64,000 nucleotides of DNA from Gordonia paraffinivorans NBRC 108238 (GTDB lineage Bacteria > Actinomycetota > Actinomycetes > Mycobacteriales > Mycobacteriaceae), in contig NZ_BAOQ01000030.1 of NCBI RefSeq assembly GCF_000344155.1, positions 19,663 through 83,662 on the forward strand. The letters run 5' to 3'. Below are positions 9,630 to 19,795 of this stretch, piece after piece; position 1 is the first letter of the stretch, and every line of letters starts with the position of its first letter. The translations under genes were made by a program, and so were the position numbers. The notes beneath the pieces are model-generated. The model was not told the origin of the DNA, made no database searches, and saw only the letters and a list, made by a program, of their open reading frames with translations.

Positions 9630-10964
9630 ATGTTCCATATGGGTTGGTTCCTCGGAGACGGCTTCGGCATTCACCCCTGGAGCCCGACGAACGGTGACGG
9701 TCCCTGGACCGGCACCAACCACCTGGACTGGATGAAGCCCGACATCCACGTCGACATGGCCAAGAGCCTCGAGCGAGCCGGCTTCGACTACATCCTCATC
9801 GAGGACACCTCGATGGTCGAGGACTCCTACAAGAACTCTGCCGAGACCTCGCTGCGCCGCGGCTTCATGGCGCCCAAGAACGATCCGCTGCCGCTGGTCC
9901 CGCTGATGACCCAGCAGACCAAGCACATCGGCATCATCCCGACTGTGTCGACCATCCAGTACCCGCCGTTCCTCGCCGCCCGTGCCTTCACCACCCTCGA
10001 CCATCTCACCGAGGGACGCGTGGGCATGAACGTCGTCACCAGCGTCACCGACCGCGTCGCCCAGAACTTCGGCTACGAGCGTCACCTCGAGCACGACGAG
10101 CGCTACGAGATGGCGATGGAGTGGATCGACGTCGTCAAGGCGCTGCAGAACTCGTGGGAGGAGGGCGCCGTCATCGCCGATCCCTACGCCGGCGTCTACG
10201 CCGACCACACCAAGGTCAACCCGATCGAGTTCGTCGGCAAGTTCTTCAAGTGCCGCGGCCCGCTCAACACCATCCCGGGACCGCAGCGCGAGGTGCCGGT
10301 CTGCTCGGCCGGCAGCTCGGAGCTGGGCCGCGTGCTCGCCGCCAACTACGACGACACCCAGATCGCGATCGTCAAGGACGCCGCGGCGGCCAAGGCCTAC
10401 CGCGAGGACATCCGCGCCCGCGCGGCCGCCGCCGGTCGCAACCCCGATCACATCAAGGTGCTGTTCATCGCGACCCCCACGATCGCGGCGACCGACGCCG
10501 AAGCCCAGGCCGCCTACGAGGCCGCGCAGGCATTCCGCAAGACGGACAAGGCCATCGAGTACAACCTGTGGAACATGTCCTACACCTCGGGCGGCCGGAT
10601 CGACTTCGGTGCGATCGATCCCGACACCAAGGTCCGCGACATCGACCTCAGCAAGCAGAACGGCGAGTACACCTCGATCGCCGGCCTGTTCGAGGGGCGC
10701 GAGGACGAGACCCTGCGTGAGGTCGTCGCCTCGAGCTTCCAGGTCAAGGACATGGGCCTCATCGGTTCGCCGTCGACCATCGCCGACAAGATGGGCGAGA
10801 TCATGGAGGAGGCCGGCGGCGACGGCTTCCTGTTCTACCTGCCCACCACCCGCATGAACCTGGCCATGATCTCCGACGGCCTGGCCCCGGAGTTGCGTCG
10901 TCGCGGCCTCATTCGCGAGGAGTACACCGGCTCGACCCTGAAGGAGAACCTGCGCGCTTTCTGA
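9630..10964 (+). CDS. FMN-dependent monooxygenase, NtaA/SnaA/DszA/SoxA family
   Basis: 444 residues, matching DszA, NtaA and EmoA in length (~440-455). Diagnostic segments are FTTLDHLTEGRVGMNVVTS, then NFGYERHLEHDERYEMAMEW and VRGPL-like CRGPLNTIPGPQREVPV. This bacterial-luciferase-like TIM-barrel family uses FMNH2 from a separate reductase to cleave C-S bonds of sulfones or C-N bonds of aminopolycarboxylates. A clear ribosome binding site (GACAGGAG) precedes the ATG. The neighbouring importer and flavin reductases complete a plausible uptake and oxidation pathway. The substrate is not determinable by eye. Confidence 0.9.
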   Translation: MFHMGWFLGDGFGIHPWSPTNGDGPWTGTNHLDWMKPDIHVDMAKSLERAGFDYILIEDTSMVEDSYKNSAETSLRRGFMAPKNDPLPLVPLMTQQTKHIGIIPTVSTIQYPPFLAARAFTTLDHLTEGRVGMNVVTSVTDRVAQNFGYERHLEHDERYEMAMEWIDVVKALQNSWEEGAVIADPYAGVYADHTKVNPIEFVGKFFKCRGPLNTIPGPQREVPVCSAGSSELGRVLAANYDDTQIAIVKDAAAAKAYREDIRARAAAAGRNPDHIKVLFIATPTIAATDAEAQAAYEAAQAFRKTDKAIEYNLWNMSYTSGGRIDFGAIDPDTKVRDIDLSKQNGEYTSIAGLFEGREDETLREVVASSFQVKDMGLIGSPSTIADKMGEIMEEAGGDGFLFYLPTTRMNLAMISDGLAPELRRRGLIREEYTGSTLKENLRAF

Positions 10965-10990
10965 TCTCCCCGGGCCGCCGAACGAGAGAC

Positions 10991-11028
10991 GCTGTGCCCC
11001 TGCACGCCACGGTGTGCAGGGGCACAGC
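10991..11028. terminator. Perfect hairpin between convergent genes
   Basis: A 15-bp perfect stem (GCTGTGCCCCTGCAC with its complement) encloses an 8-nt loop. It lies between the monooxygenase stop at 10964 and the convergent MpaB-like gene ending at 11072. No U-run follows on either strand, but the symmetry suggests a bidirectional terminator. Confidence 0.6.
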
Positions 11029-11071
11029 GGCCTGGAGGTCAGAGCCCTCGCGGAGACGGGTATTGCCGGGG

Positions 11072-11941
11072 TTACTTCTTCCGTGCTGCCGCTCGCGCAT
11101 GCGGCACCATCCTGATCCGCTTGGGCAACCGCGGGATGATCAGCCTCGACTGGACAGCGATGAGCCGGAACAAGAACCGGCGCCCCCGGCCCCAGTCGAT
11201 GCCCAGCAGGCCCCGCAGTTCCGGGGTCAGCAGACCGGCGGTCACGGTGCCGACGACGAGCCCGGCCACGGGGCGGATCGTGGAGTTCCAGAGGAACGGG
11301 ATGCGCAGGACCGGGATGTGCGGCGGCGGCTTCGGCGAGGTCGCCAGCGCGAACACCCGGTCGGTCATGTCCGACCGCTCCAGCCGGGTCCGCGTCATCT
11401 CGTCGAACCAGTCGCAGAACGACGCCCAGTCGGCCGGCATGTCCTGTTCGCGGACGCCGTACATGCGGCCCACGCGTCGCATCTCGAGGTAGAACTGCTC
11501 GACCTCGCCCGGCTTCCAGCCGCGCCCGAGTTCCTTCTGCTGGGTGTACACACCGTGCACGAGGCTCGCGTGGACCCAGTGGAACGCCTCGGGGTTCAGC
11601 GAACTCCACCGCGTGCCGTCCGGGTTGCGGCCCTTGATGTCCCGATGCCGTTCGCGGAGCCGCCGGGCCATGTCGAGGGCGTCGTCACGCCCGTAGACGA
11701 CACCCATGATCATGTTCAGCGTCCGCTCGGCGCGGCCGTACGGGTCGGACTCGAAGACCGAGAACTCGCGGACACCGGTCGCCACGACCGGGTGCGCGAC
11801 GTCGATGAGCAGGCGCCGGGGCGCGCCGAGGACGAAGGTGAGATCGCCGAAGACCTTCCACGCCACCGAATCCGGACCGAGCGGCGTGATGTCCGCGTCG
11901 TCGGTTGCCGGCGTCTGCGCGCCGATCGCGTCCGTTGTCAT
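11072..11941 (-). CDS. MpaB/DUF2236-family oxygenase-like protein
   Basis: 289 residues. Motifs of the DUF2236 (MpaB/latex-clearing-protein-like) family are visible: IDVAHPVVATGV, a later R-xxxT (GRAERTLNMIMGVVYG), and WVHASLVHGVY, whose histidines would ligate heme in characterised relatives. A hydrophobic C-terminal part (VAGLVVGTVTAGLL) suggests membrane association. The start ATG overlaps the lipase stop by 4 bp (ATGA), so the two are coupled. The family includes proteins implicated in mycophenolate and polyisoprene oxidation; this protein's substrate is unknown. Confidence 0.82.
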   Translation of the reverse strand: MTTDAIGAQTPATDDADITPLGPDSVAWKVFGDLTFVLGAPRRLLIDVAHPVVATGVREFSVFESDPYGRAERTLNMIMGVVYGRDDALDMARRLRERHRDIKGRNPDGTRWSSLNPEAFHWVHASLVHGVYTQQKELGRGWKPGEVEQFYLEMRRVGRMYGVREQDMPADWASFCDWFDEMTRTRLERSDMTDRVFALATSPKPPPHIPVLRIPFLWNSTIRPVAGLVVGTVTAGLLTPELRGLLGIDWGRGRRFLFRLIAVQSRLIIPRLPKRIRMVPHARAAARKK

Positions 11942-12924
11942 CGGCCTTCGCTCATTCCCGGGTAGAAGGGGTCGACCTGGAAACAGGGTACGGGGGTGGC
12001 CTCGGCAGGTGTCAACGCGTTCTTCACGTGCCGCCAGGTGCGCTCGCTGAAGTTGATCGACAGGTGTTCGGAGAGGTCGACCGGGCAGTCCTCCTGCAGG
12101 AGGATGTTGGTGACGTTGTCCCCCTCGAGGAAGCCGTTGGTGAACGGGGTGGCGATCTCGTCGTACTTCGTCACGATCGTCGTGTAGTGCGGGCCCGGTT
12201 TGGTGTCGCCGTTGCCATACACCTTGCGGACCAGGTCGGAGTACTGCGCCTGCTGGGCGAACGCCGGGAAGAGCGCCTTGAAGATCTCGTAGCCTACGGG
12301 ACCGAACGGGGGGATGAAATACCGGACATAGGTGAGCATGTCGCCTGTCGACCCGTGGTTTCCGGGGGCGATGCCGATGAGCTTGTCGACCTTCTTGTCG
12401 CCGCCGAGGAAGTCGATGTAGTAGTGCGGCAACAGGCCGCCGCCCTGCGACCAGCCGACCAGGTCGACCTTCTTCGCGCCGGTCCGGCGCAGGATGCGGT
12501 CGATCTGACGCGAGATCTCCCGGCCCGAGCGCTCGATGTCGGCGAGGCCCTGGATCGGGAACGTCGGGATCGGGGTGATGTTGCCGTAGTTGAACGTGTA
12601 TACGCAGTAGCCGTTGTTGGCGAGATACGGGGCGCCTGCGTTGTACGCCCACTGGGTGGTGGCCGTGGCGTTGAGGAGGACGACCGGGTTGGGACGCTCC
12701 TTCGTGAGCCGGCACGATGGGTCGTTGGCGCCCGGCGGAGCCCAGTTCGGGTCCACGGTCTGCTGCAGCGCGCTCGGGATCGCGGATCGGAAATCCCAGG
12801 ACACGGGGTATTTCTTCGCAGGCGCTGCCGCTGCCGTGCCGGTGGCGACCAATCCGCTCGCCGCCATCACCGCGCATGCCGCCGCCGCGGTCACCATCGT
12901 CGTCAATCGTCGAAAACCGAACAT
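11938..12924 (-). CDS. Secreted triacylglycerol lipase / esterase (alpha/beta hydrolase)
   Basis: 328 residues with a signal peptide cleaved near residue 34 (GTAAAAPAKK). Nucleophile elbow GWSQGG at 157-162 with Ser159; the loop NGYCVYTFNYGN before it and the EDCPVDLSEH segment are typical of secreted actinobacterial class-2-type lipases. Cys pairs (C71/C107 and two near the C-terminus) could form disulfides outside the cell. It is the first gene of a two-gene unit with the MpaB-like protein, suggesting that hydrolysis of an exogenous ester is linked to oxidation. Divergent from the acyl-CoA synthetase at 13218. Confidence 0.87.
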   Translation of the reverse strand: MFGFRRLTTMVTAAAACAVMAASGLVATGTAAAAPAKKYPVSWDFRSAIPSALQQTVDPNWAPPGANDPSCRLTKERPNPVVLLNATATTQWAYNAGAPYLANNGYCVYTFNYGNITPIPTFPIQGLADIERSGREISRQIDRILRRTGAKKVDLVGWSQGGGLLPHYYIDFLGGDKKVDKLIGIAPGNHGSTGDMLTYVRYFIPPFGPVGYEIFKALFPAFAQQAQYSDLVRKVYGNGDTKPGPHYTTIVTKYDEIATPFTNGFLEGDNVTNILLQEDCPVDLSEHLSINFSERTWRHVKNALTPAEATPVPCFQVDPFYPGMSEGR

Positions 12925-13217
12925 GATCCTCCGCCTCGTCTATCTGATGACGGATGTTGTCAGACCTGTCCTCGTTTCGCAACGAATTCGTGACCGCCGC
13001 GCGGTAGAGAGTTGGTCGTTAGCGGATGAAAACGATATCGGGTGACGACTTCGGCTGGCGCACAGCGACTTTCCGAAGAACCGGACAGAACGCCCAGACG
13101 GCGACCTAGTCTGGCGTTTACATCGGCACCTCGTGGCCGGCACGTTCCGGGCCGGTACCGCCGGGTGCCGTACCGGGTGGCGCGATGTGCGGCTCCGGCC
13201 GCGGAAGGTGGGTTCAC

Positions 13218-14864
13218 ATGGTCTCGGTGACCTCGGCGGTGGGAACGGCGGTCGAATCGGTCCAGGACGCGGTCGGCGCACTCAAGGTGCTCGTGCGCTC
13301 CGGCCTGCTCAACCCGACGAATCCCAAGGAGACCCTCACCACGGTCAAGCGCGCAAAGACCATCGGGCCGTGCGGATCGGTCGTCGCGCACGGCGCGGAG
13401 GAGTATCCCGACGCCGGTGCGATCGCGGACGAGAAGGGCGAGCTCACCTACGGAGAGCTCGACGCCCACGCGAACGCGCTCGCCAATCACCTCCTGGCCT
13501 CCGGGATCGAGCGCGGCTCGGTGATCGGCGTGATCGCCCGGGACCATCGGGGGCTCCTGACCACGATGAGCGCCGCGGGCAAGGCCGGGCTCCGGCTGGC
13601 GATGATGAACACGGGCTTCGGCAAGACCCAGTTCGTCGAGGTGGCCGAACGCGAGAAGGTCACCGCGATGCTCTACGACGAGGAGTTCGGCGACCTCGCC
13701 GACGCCCTGCCCCCGGAGATCCTGCGCATCGTCACCTGGGTCGACGGCAAGCGCCCGATCCCGGACGGGGTGCGCACCCTCGAGGACATCACCGCGACCG
13801 GTGACACGTCGACGCCGGCCGAACCCGACGAATGGGCCGGCCTGGTGATCCTCACCAGCGGCACCACCGGCCTGCCCAAGGGGGCGCAGCGCACCAAGCT
13901 GTCCCCGTTCTCCAGTGCGCTGATCGTCGACCGCATCCCGGTCCCCCGGCGCGGGACGGCGGTGATCGTCTCGCCGATCTTCCACTCGACCGGCTTCGCG
14001 CTGTGGGGCGTGGCCGCCGCGCTCGGGAACAAGGCCGTCGTCTTGCGGAGGTTCGATCCGGAGAAGACCCTGGCCGCGCTGGCCGAGCACCGGGCGGAGA
14101 TGCTGGTGGCGGTGCCCACGATGCTGCACCGCATCCTCGCCCTCGGCCCCGAGACCATCGCGAAGTACGACACCTCCGCGCTGCGGGTCATCGTCATCGC
14201 GGGATCCGCGCTCTCCCCGACACTCTCGGAGGCGGTGCAGGACACCTTCGGCGACGTGCTCTACAACCTCTACGGCTCCACCGAGGTGGCGATCGCGTCG
14301 GTCGCGACCACCGCGGAACTGCGCCTGGCCCCGGGCACCGTCGGCCGCCCCCCGGTCACCGGCCGGCTGGCGCTGTTCGACGACGAGGGCAACCGCATCC
14401 ACGGAACAAACGTCCGCGGAAGGCTTTTCGTCCGTAACGGCGCACCGTTCGAGGGCTATACCGACGGCCGGAACAAGGAGATCATCGACGGCTACATGTC
14501 GACCGGCGACATGGCGCGCTTCGACGAGCACGGCCTGTTGCACATCGACGGCCGCGACGACGACATGATCGTCTCCGGCGGCGAGAACGTCTACCCGCTC
14601 GAGGTCGAGAACCTGCTCGCCGAACATCCCGACATCGACGACGTCGCGGTGATCGGCGTCGACGACGACGAGTTCGGAAAGCGGTTGCGCGCCTTCATCG
14701 TCGCGGCACCTCGCGCGAATCCGACCCCCGACGACATCAAGGCCCACGTGAAGGCGCATCTCGCGCGCTACAAGGTGCCCCGCGACGTGGTGTTCGTCGA
14801 CGAGTTGCCGCGCAACCCCACGGGCAAGCTGGTGCGGAGGCTGCTGCCCGCCGGACCGCTGTGA
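13218..14864 (+). CDS. Acyl-CoA synthetase (FadD family, AMP-binding)
   Basis: 548 residues from the ATG of MVSVTSAVGTA, preceded by GGAAGGTGGG; two slightly upstream starts are less supported. The AMP-binding P-loop reads ILTSGTTGLPKGA, the A5 region NLYGSTE, the A7 motif STGDMARFDEHG, and the A10 catalytic lysine is in NPTGKLVRR near the C-terminus. It would activate a fatty or related carboxylic acid as an acyl-adenylate and then a CoA thioester. Its length and N-terminal helix (VESVQDAVGALKVLVRSGLL) resemble the FadD2 subgroup of mycobacteria. The 293-bp upstream gap (12925-13217) holds no gene, only a 10-bp palindrome at 12982-12991. Confidence 0.88.
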   Translation: MVSVTSAVGTAVESVQDAVGALKVLVRSGLLNPTNPKETLTTVKRAKTIGPCGSVVAHGAEEYPDAGAIADEKGELTYGELDAHANALANHLLASGIERGSVIGVIARDHRGLLTTMSAAGKAGLRLAMMNTGFGKTQFVEVAEREKVTAMLYDEEFGDLADALPPEILRIVTWVDGKRPIPDGVRTLEDITATGDTSTPAEPDEWAGLVILTSGTTGLPKGAQRTKLSPFSSALIVDRIPVPRRGTAVIVSPIFHSTGFALWGVAAALGNKAVVLRRFDPEKTLAALAEHRAEMLVAVPTMLHRILALGPETIAKYDTSALRVIVIAGSALSPTLSEAVQDTFGDVLYNLYGSTEVAIASVATTAELRLAPGTVGRPPVTGRLALFDDEGNRIHGTNVRGRLFVRNGAPFEGYTDGRNKEIIDGYMSTGDMARFDEHGLLHIDGRDDDMIVSGGENVYPLEVENLLAEHPDIDDVAVIGVDDDEFGKRLRAFIVAAPRANPTPDDIKAHVKAHLARYKVPRDVVFVDELPRNPTGKLVRRLLPAGPL

Positions 14865-14873
14865 GCGCGCCGG

Positions 14874-16169
14874 TCAGTTCTCGGAGTCGGCTCGCCTGAG
14901 CTGCTGCACCACCAGGTGCAGTGCCGCGGTGGTGGTGAGCGCGCGGACGCGTTCACGGTCACCGGGGAACCTGCGGGTGACGGTGTGGGTCGGACGGCCC
15001 GCGATCGCGACGCCGAAACACACCGTCCCCACCGGCTTGGCCTCGGTGCCGCCGCCGGGGCCGGCGATGCCGGTGGTCGAGACCGCGACGTCGGTCTTCA
15101 GGCGGCGTCGGGCGCCCTCGGCCATCGCCGCGGCGACCTGCTCGCTGACCGCGCCGTGCTCGGCGATCATCTCCGCCGGCACGTCGATCAGATCGGCCTT
15201 CGCCGCGTTGGAGTACGAGACGACACCGCCCATCACGTACTCCGACGAGCCGGGGCGGTCGGTGAGGCGTGCCGCGACGAGTCCGCCGGTGCACGACTCC
15301 GCGGTCGCGATCAGCCGGCCCCCGAGCGCCTCGACGAGCTGGTCCTCGATGGTGGAGCCGTCGGTCGAGAAGATCTGCCGCCCATGGTGTTCGGTGAGGA
15401 CGTCGAGCAGTTGCCGATAGACGCCGGCGTCGGCGGAGGCGAAGCGGGTCACCATGTCCAGTTCACCGCGGCGGAGGCAGGTGGTGATCTCCAGACGGTC
15501 GAACTCGGGAACCCGTGTCTCGGCGAGACGCAGTGTCTCGGCGAGCTGCGCCTCATGCAGGCCGTAGGCACGTAGGGTCGCCTGCTGTAGGTCGTCGGCC
15601 CGGGCGAGCACCTCGGCGACCGTGGGAGCGGCGATCGCCGACGGCCACATGGCCTGCAGTTCGCCGGGCGGGCCCGGCAGGATGACCACGGTCGGGATCG
15701 GTGTGGGGCCGCCGACGGCGGGGATCACCACGCCGGGAGCCGTGCCGGTCGGCGGGAGGGAGGCCGCTCCGGCGGGGACCATCGCCTGCTTGCGGATGCC
15801 GACCCGGGTCGGCCCCTCGTCGATGTCGGGGGTGTCGGGGCGCCACCGGCGGATGATGTCCGCGATGTGCTCCTCGAGCTCGGGGTCGAGTCTCAGCTCA
15901 CGGCCGCAGAACTCGGCGACCGTGGCGACGGTGAGATCGTCGGCGGTGGGGCCGAGTCCGCCGCTCGTCACGATCAGATCCACACCCTGTTCGGCGAGGA
16001 ATCGGAGTTGGGCGGCGAGGTCGGCGGGACGGTCGCCGCAGATGGTGATGTGGGCGACGTCGACGCCGAGCGCGAGGAGCTGCTCGGACAACCACGGCCC
16101 GTTCTGATCCGAGATCCTGCCGGTGAGCACCTCGGTTCCGGTCACGACGATTCCTGCGCGCACACTCAC
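14874..16169 (-). CDS. cinA: CinA-family protein (NMN deamidase/competence-damage type)
   Basis: 431 residues from GTG 16169 ([17 protein letters not shown]); the open frame upstream codes an implausible Arg-rich leader. The N-terminal ~170 residues form a molybdopterin-binding-like domain ([14 protein letters not shown]). The C-terminal ~160 residues are the CinA amidohydrolase domain with [14 protein letters not shown] and [17 protein letters not shown]. Family members hydrolyse NMN or ADP-ribose. It is convergent with the acyl-CoA synthetase 9 bp away, and 40 bp from the catalase stop. Confidence 0.92.
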   Translation of the reverse strand: MSVRAGIVVTGTEVLTGRISDQNGPWLSEQLLALGVDVAHITICGDRPADLAAQLRFLAEQGVDLIVTSGGLGPTADDLTVATVAEFCGRELRLDPELEEHIADIIRRWRPDTPDIDEGPTRVGIRKQAMVPAGAASLPPTGTAPGVVIPAVGGPTPIPTVVILPGPPGELQAMWPSAIAAPTVAEVLARADDLQQATLRAYGLHEAQLAETLRLAETRVPEFDRLEITTCLRRGELDMVTRFASADAGVYRQLLDVLTEHHGRQIFSTDGSTIEDQLVEALGGRLIATAESCTGGLVAARLTDRPGSSEYVMGGVVSYSNAAKADLIDVPAEMIAEHGAVSEQVAAAMAEGARRRLKTDVAVSTTGIAGPGGGTEAKPVGTVCFGVAIAGRPTHTVTRRFPGDRERVRALTTTAALHLVVQQLRRADSEN

Positions 16170-16209
16170 GGCGTCGAGCCTAGTCGGCCCGACGCCGCGA
16201 GCGACACCG

Positions 16210-17742
16210 TCACGCCTTCTCTTCGGCGGCCTTCTCCTGCATCGACGACCGCGCCGGGTTGGCCTGGTCGTCCTTCTTCGGGTCGGACGCGTTCTTCTTC
16301 TCGGCCACACCCGACCTGATACGTGCGCCGATGTCCGGGTCGACGTTGTGCCAGTACTCGAAGGCGCGCTCGAGAACCGGATCGGAGACGCCGTTCAGGA
16401 GATGCCCGACCACGTTGTCCACGAACCGATCCCGCGCATCGTCGTCGAAGACCTCACGCACGAGCGTGCCGGCCTGACCCCAGTCGTCGTCCTCGGCGTG
16501 GTCGACGTAGGCGCTGCGCAGGATCTCGCCGTCGGCGGCCCACTGCGGTTCGCCCTGGCCGGGATAGAGCGCGGCCGGCCCGCCCTTGGAATTGGGCGCG
16601 TAGACCGGGTCGGTCACGTTGTGGATGCGCATCGCGCCGTCCTTGGAGTACGAGTGGACCTCGTTGACGGGCGCGTTCACCGGGATCTGCTTGTAGTTCC
16701 CGCCGAGCCGGGCGCGGTGGGCGTCGGCGTAGGAGAACACCCGGGCGAGCAGCATCCGGTCGGGGCTGAAGCCGATGCCCGGGACCACGTTGTTCGGCTC
16801 GAAGGCGAGTTGCTCGATCTGGGTGTGGTGGTCGACGGGGTTGGTGTGCAACGTCATCCGGCCGACTTCGATCAGCGGGTAGTCGCCGTGCGGCCACACC
16901 TTGGTCAGGTCGAACGGGTTGAAGCGGTACTTCGGCGCGTCGTCGAACGGCATCAGCTGGACCTTGAGAGTCCAACTGGGGTGATTGCCCGCCGCGATGT
17001 TCTCGAAGAGGTCCCGCGTGTGGAAGTCGGTGTCGGCCGAGGCCATCTGGTCGGCCTCGTGCTGGGTCAGGTGCTCGACGCCCTGGTCGGACTTGAAATG
17101 GTATTTGACCCAGTGCTTCACGCCGTCGGCGTTCACCCACAGGTAGGTGTGCGAGCTGTAGCCGTTCATGTGACGCCACGTCTTCGGGATGCCGCGGTCG
17201 CCCATCAGCCACGTGACCTGGTGGGCCGACTCCGGCGAGAGGGTCCAGAAGTCCCACTGCATGTCGTGATCGCGGAGGTTGTTGTCCTGGCGTCGTTTCT
17301 GGGATCGGATGAAGTGCTGGAACTTCATCGGGTCCTTGACGAAGAAGATCGGCGTGTTGTTGCCGACCATGTCGTAGATGCCCTCGGTGGTGTAGAACTT
17401 CAGCGCGAACCCGCGTGGATCGCGCCACGTGTCGGGGCTCCCGCGCTCGCCGGCGACCGTCGAGAACCGCACCGCCATATCGGTCTTGACGCCGGGCTGG
17501 AACAAGGCGGCACACGTGTACTGCGAGATGTCGGCGGTGGTCTCGAAGGTGCCGAAGGCGCCACTGCCCTTGGCATGCGGCTGTCGTTCGGGGATGCGTT
17601 CGCGGTTGAACTGGGCCATCTGCTCGAGCAGGTAGTGATCGTGCAGGACGATCGGCCCACCGGGCCCGACGGTCAGGGAGTGTTCGTCACTTCCGGCCGG
17701 GGCCCCGGAATCCCGGGTCGTGTACAGGGAATCGTCGGACAT
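16210..17742 (-). CDS. katA: Catalase, small-subunit clade-3 type
   Basis: 510 residues. The distal His56 lies in [15 protein letters not shown], the distal Asn in [13 protein letters not shown], and the proximal heme Tyr in [14 protein letters not shown]; all three are intact. The C-terminal tail is Lys/Asp/Ala-rich. The enzyme dismutates hydrogen peroxide in the cytoplasm with heme. It is a single gene, and no FurA-type regulator is next to it. Confidence 0.93.
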   Translation of the reverse strand: MSDDSLYTTRDSGAPAGSDEHSLTVGPGGPIVLHDHYLLEQMAQFNRERIPERQPHAKGSGAFGTFETTADISQYTCAALFQPGVKTDMAVRFSTVAGERGSPDTWRDPRGFALKFYTTEGIYDMVGNNTPIFFVKDPMKFQHFIRSQKRRQDNNLRDHDMQWDFWTLSPESAHQVTWLMGDRGIPKTWRHMNGYSSHTYLWVNADGVKHWVKYHFKSDQGVEHLTQHEADQMASADTDFHTRDLFENIAAGNHPSWTLKVQLMPFDDAPKYRFNPFDLTKVWPHGDYPLIEVGRMTLHTNPVDHHTQIEQLAFEPNNVVPGIGFSPDRMLLARVFSYADAHRARLGGNYKQIPVNAPVNEVHSYSKDGAMRIHNVTDPVYAPNSKGGPAALYPGQGEPQWAADGEILRSAYVDHAEDDDWGQAGTLVREVFDDDARDRFVDNVVGHLLNGVSDPVLERAFEYWHNVDPDIGARIRSGVAEKKNASDPKKDDQANPARSSMQEKAAEEKA

Positions 17743-17867
17743 GTCGCCTCCGCGAGGTCAGGTATCCGGCGCACGAGAGATCCGTGCAGGAGAGAATGCG
17801 TGACCCGAGGGCTACAGGTCTGCCCGGCCGATTCTACGCCGGGAGGGCATGTGCCGAGCTGGATCGG

Positions 17868-19046
17868 CTACGCGCGGTCGTCGTCGGTGATGCCGAATTC
17901 ACGCAGCACGGCCTCGGTGTGTTCCCCGAGGGCAGGCACCGGGCCCATCGCGAGCTCGACGTCGTCGAACGTCATCGGGGGCAGCACGGCCCTGATCGGC
18001 CCGACCTCGGTGTCGACCTCGCGCCACCTGTCCCGTTCGTCGAGTTGCGGATGGTCGACGACCCCTGCGAGGTCCCGGATCTGGGCGGCCGGGACGCCGG
18101 CGGCGGCCAGCCGGCGGTCGAGCTCGGCGGTGGGGAAGCGCTTCGTCTCGGCGGCGATGAGCGCATCGACCTCCGCCCGGCGCGACACCCGATCGATGTT
18201 GGTGCGATACCGCGGATCGTCGGCGAGGTCGGGGCGGCCGAGCACGACGCGCGTGAGGGCGTCCCAGCCGCGGTCGTTCTGCACGCCGATCAGGATGTCG
18301 CCGTCGGCGGTGGGGTACCTGTCGTAGGGCACGATCGCGGCGTGCCCGAGTCCGGCCCGGGCGATCTGCTTTCCGCCGTAGAGCTGCATGTACATGGGGT
18401 GGCCCATCCACTCCACGGTCGCGTCGAACATCGAGACCGCCACCCGCGCACCGGCTCCCGTCCGCTCTCGGCGGAACAGCGCCGACAGCACCGAGGTCAG
18501 CGCGTACATGCCGGCGGCGATGTCCGAGGACGGGATGCCGGTCTTGGTCATGGTGTCCGGTGTGCCGGTCACGGAGATGAGCCCGGTCTCGGCCTGCACG
18601 AGCATGTCGTAGGCCTTGCGGTCGCGGAAGGGGCCGGCATCCCCGTAGCCGGACATGTCGACGACGATCAGTCCGGGGTGATCGGCGCGGAGTTCGTCGG
18701 CGCCCAGGCCGAGCCGGGCGGCCGCCCCGGGAGCCAGGTTCTGCAGGAACACGTCGGCCCCGGCGATGAGTCTCCTGAGCGCGGCGATCCCGGATTCGCT
18801 CTTGAGGTCGAGTTCGACCGACTCCTTGCCGCGGTTGAGCCAGACGAAATGCGTTCCCGCACCGCCCCGGACCGCCGAGTCGTAGCGACGGGCAAAATCG
18901 CCCTCGCCGACCCGCTCGATCTTGATGACGCGGGCGCCGAGGTCGGCGAGGTGACGGGTGGCCAGCGGGGCCGCGACGGCCTGCTCGAGCGCGATGACGG
19001 TGATGCCCTCGAGAGGTAGGGGAGCGTTCGACCGGTCCGATTCCAC
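17868..19046 (-). CDS. CaiB/BaiF family CoA transferase
   Basis: 392 residues, the usual length for family-III CoA transferases. N-terminal VIALEQAVAAPLATRHLADLG matches the family, and the catalytic Asp is D147 in KAYDMLVQAETG. It moves CoA between acyl-CoA and a free acid. A divergent TetR gene begins 119 bp away with an operator-like palindrome between them. That suggests inducible expression with an unknown acid substrate. Confidence 0.9.
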   Translation of the reverse strand: MESDRSNAPLPLEGITVIALEQAVAAPLATRHLADLGARVIKIERVGEGDFARRYDSAVRGGAGTHFVWLNRGKESVELDLKSESGIAALRRLIAGADVFLQNLAPGAAARLGLGADELRADHPGLIVVDMSGYGDAGPFRDRKAYDMLVQAETGLISVTGTPDTMTKTGIPSSDIAAGMYALTSVLSALFRRERTGAGARVAVSMFDATVEWMGHPMYMQLYGGKQIARAGLGHAAIVPYDRYPTADGDILIGVQNDRGWDALTRVVLGRPDLADDPRYRTNIDRVSRRAEVDALIAAETKRFPTAELDRRLAAAGVPAAQIRDLAGVVDHPQLDERDRWREVDTEVGPIRAVLPPMTFDDVELAMGPVPALGEHTEAVLREFGITDDDRA

Positions 19047-19097
19047 CGGCCAAGGATCACCTGCCCCACCCGATCCGTCAACGCGTCCGGAAATATC

Positions 19098-19115
19098 TCG
19101 AACATCTGTGTTCGA
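19098..19115. promoter_or_regulatory. Candidate TetR operator
   Basis: TCGAACATCTGTGTTCGA: a perfect 7+4+7 inverted repeat in the 119-bp region between the CoA transferase (minus) and the TetR gene (plus), ending 51 bp before the TetR start. Its size and position fit autoregulation plus control of the CoA transferase. Confidence 0.55.
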
Positions 19116-19165
19116 CTTGTGTTAGCGTGGGGACATCCGACCGGGACGATCAGCAGGAGGTTCTC

Positions 19166-19795
19166 GTGTCAGGGTCTTCCGAACGCGCGCAACGCGCGGA
19201 CGCGCAACGCAATGTCGAGGCGATCCTCGCCGCCGCGATCCGGGTGCTCGCCCGCGACCCGAAGGCGTCGGTGTCCGTGATCGCCAAGGAGGCCGGGGTC
19301 GGTCGGGTCACCCTCTACGGACACTTTCCCAACCGCGCCGCGGTCATCGCCGCCGCGGTGGACCGGGCGCTCGCCCAGACCACGGCGGCCATCGACGCGG
19401 CGAGGCTCGACGAGGGCGACCCGTTCGAGGCGCTGGCGCGACTCGTCGACGCCAGTTGGTCGGTGACGCACCAGCACGGTGCGCTCCTCGTCGCAGCCGA
19501 ACGGATTCTCCCCGTCGACGAACTCTCCTTCGCGCACGCGGAGCCGATGGCCGCCGCCGAGGCGGTGTTCGCCCGCGGCCAGCGGTCCGGGGCGTTCCGC
19601 GACGACATCTCGACCGGCTGGCTGGTGACGTTGTTGCACTCCGTCACACACGGGGCGTCGACCGCCGTCCACGAGGGTGGGATCGACGCGGAGGACGCCC
19701 CGAGACTCATCCTGGCGACGATGGTCGGGGCCGTCACGCCGCCGGGCAGAGAAGTGCCCGTCGTCGGCGGGCAGGTCGCGGAATCGGTGCCGTGA
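19166..19795 (+). CDS. TetR-family transcriptional regulator
   Basis: 209 residues from a GTG preceded by AGCAGGAGG; the frame opens 13 codons earlier without a good site. The helix-turn-helix is at ~34-57 (VSVIAKEAGVGRVTLYGHFP). The C-terminal domain resembles TetR_C ligand-binding domains but gives no ligand clue. The stop overlaps the GTG of the DJ-1-like membrane protein by 4 bp (GTGA). It is divergent from the CoA transferase, with the palindrome at 19098 between them. Confidence 0.88.
   Translation: MSGSSERAQRADAQRNVEAILAAAIRVLARDPKASVSVIAKEAGVGRVTLYGHFPNRAAVIAAAVDRALAQTTAAIDAARLDEGDPFEALARLVDASWSVTHQHGALLVAAERILPVDELSFAHAEPMAAAEAVFARGQRSGAFRDDISTGWLVTLLHSVTHGASTAVHEGGIDAEDAPRLILATMVGAVTPPGREVPVVGGQVAESVP

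Noticed and set aside
9612..11609. A long minus frame antisense to the monooxygenase
   Set aside because: Val/Gly/Arg-rich shadow of real genes on both sides; it has no motif and crosses a terminator.
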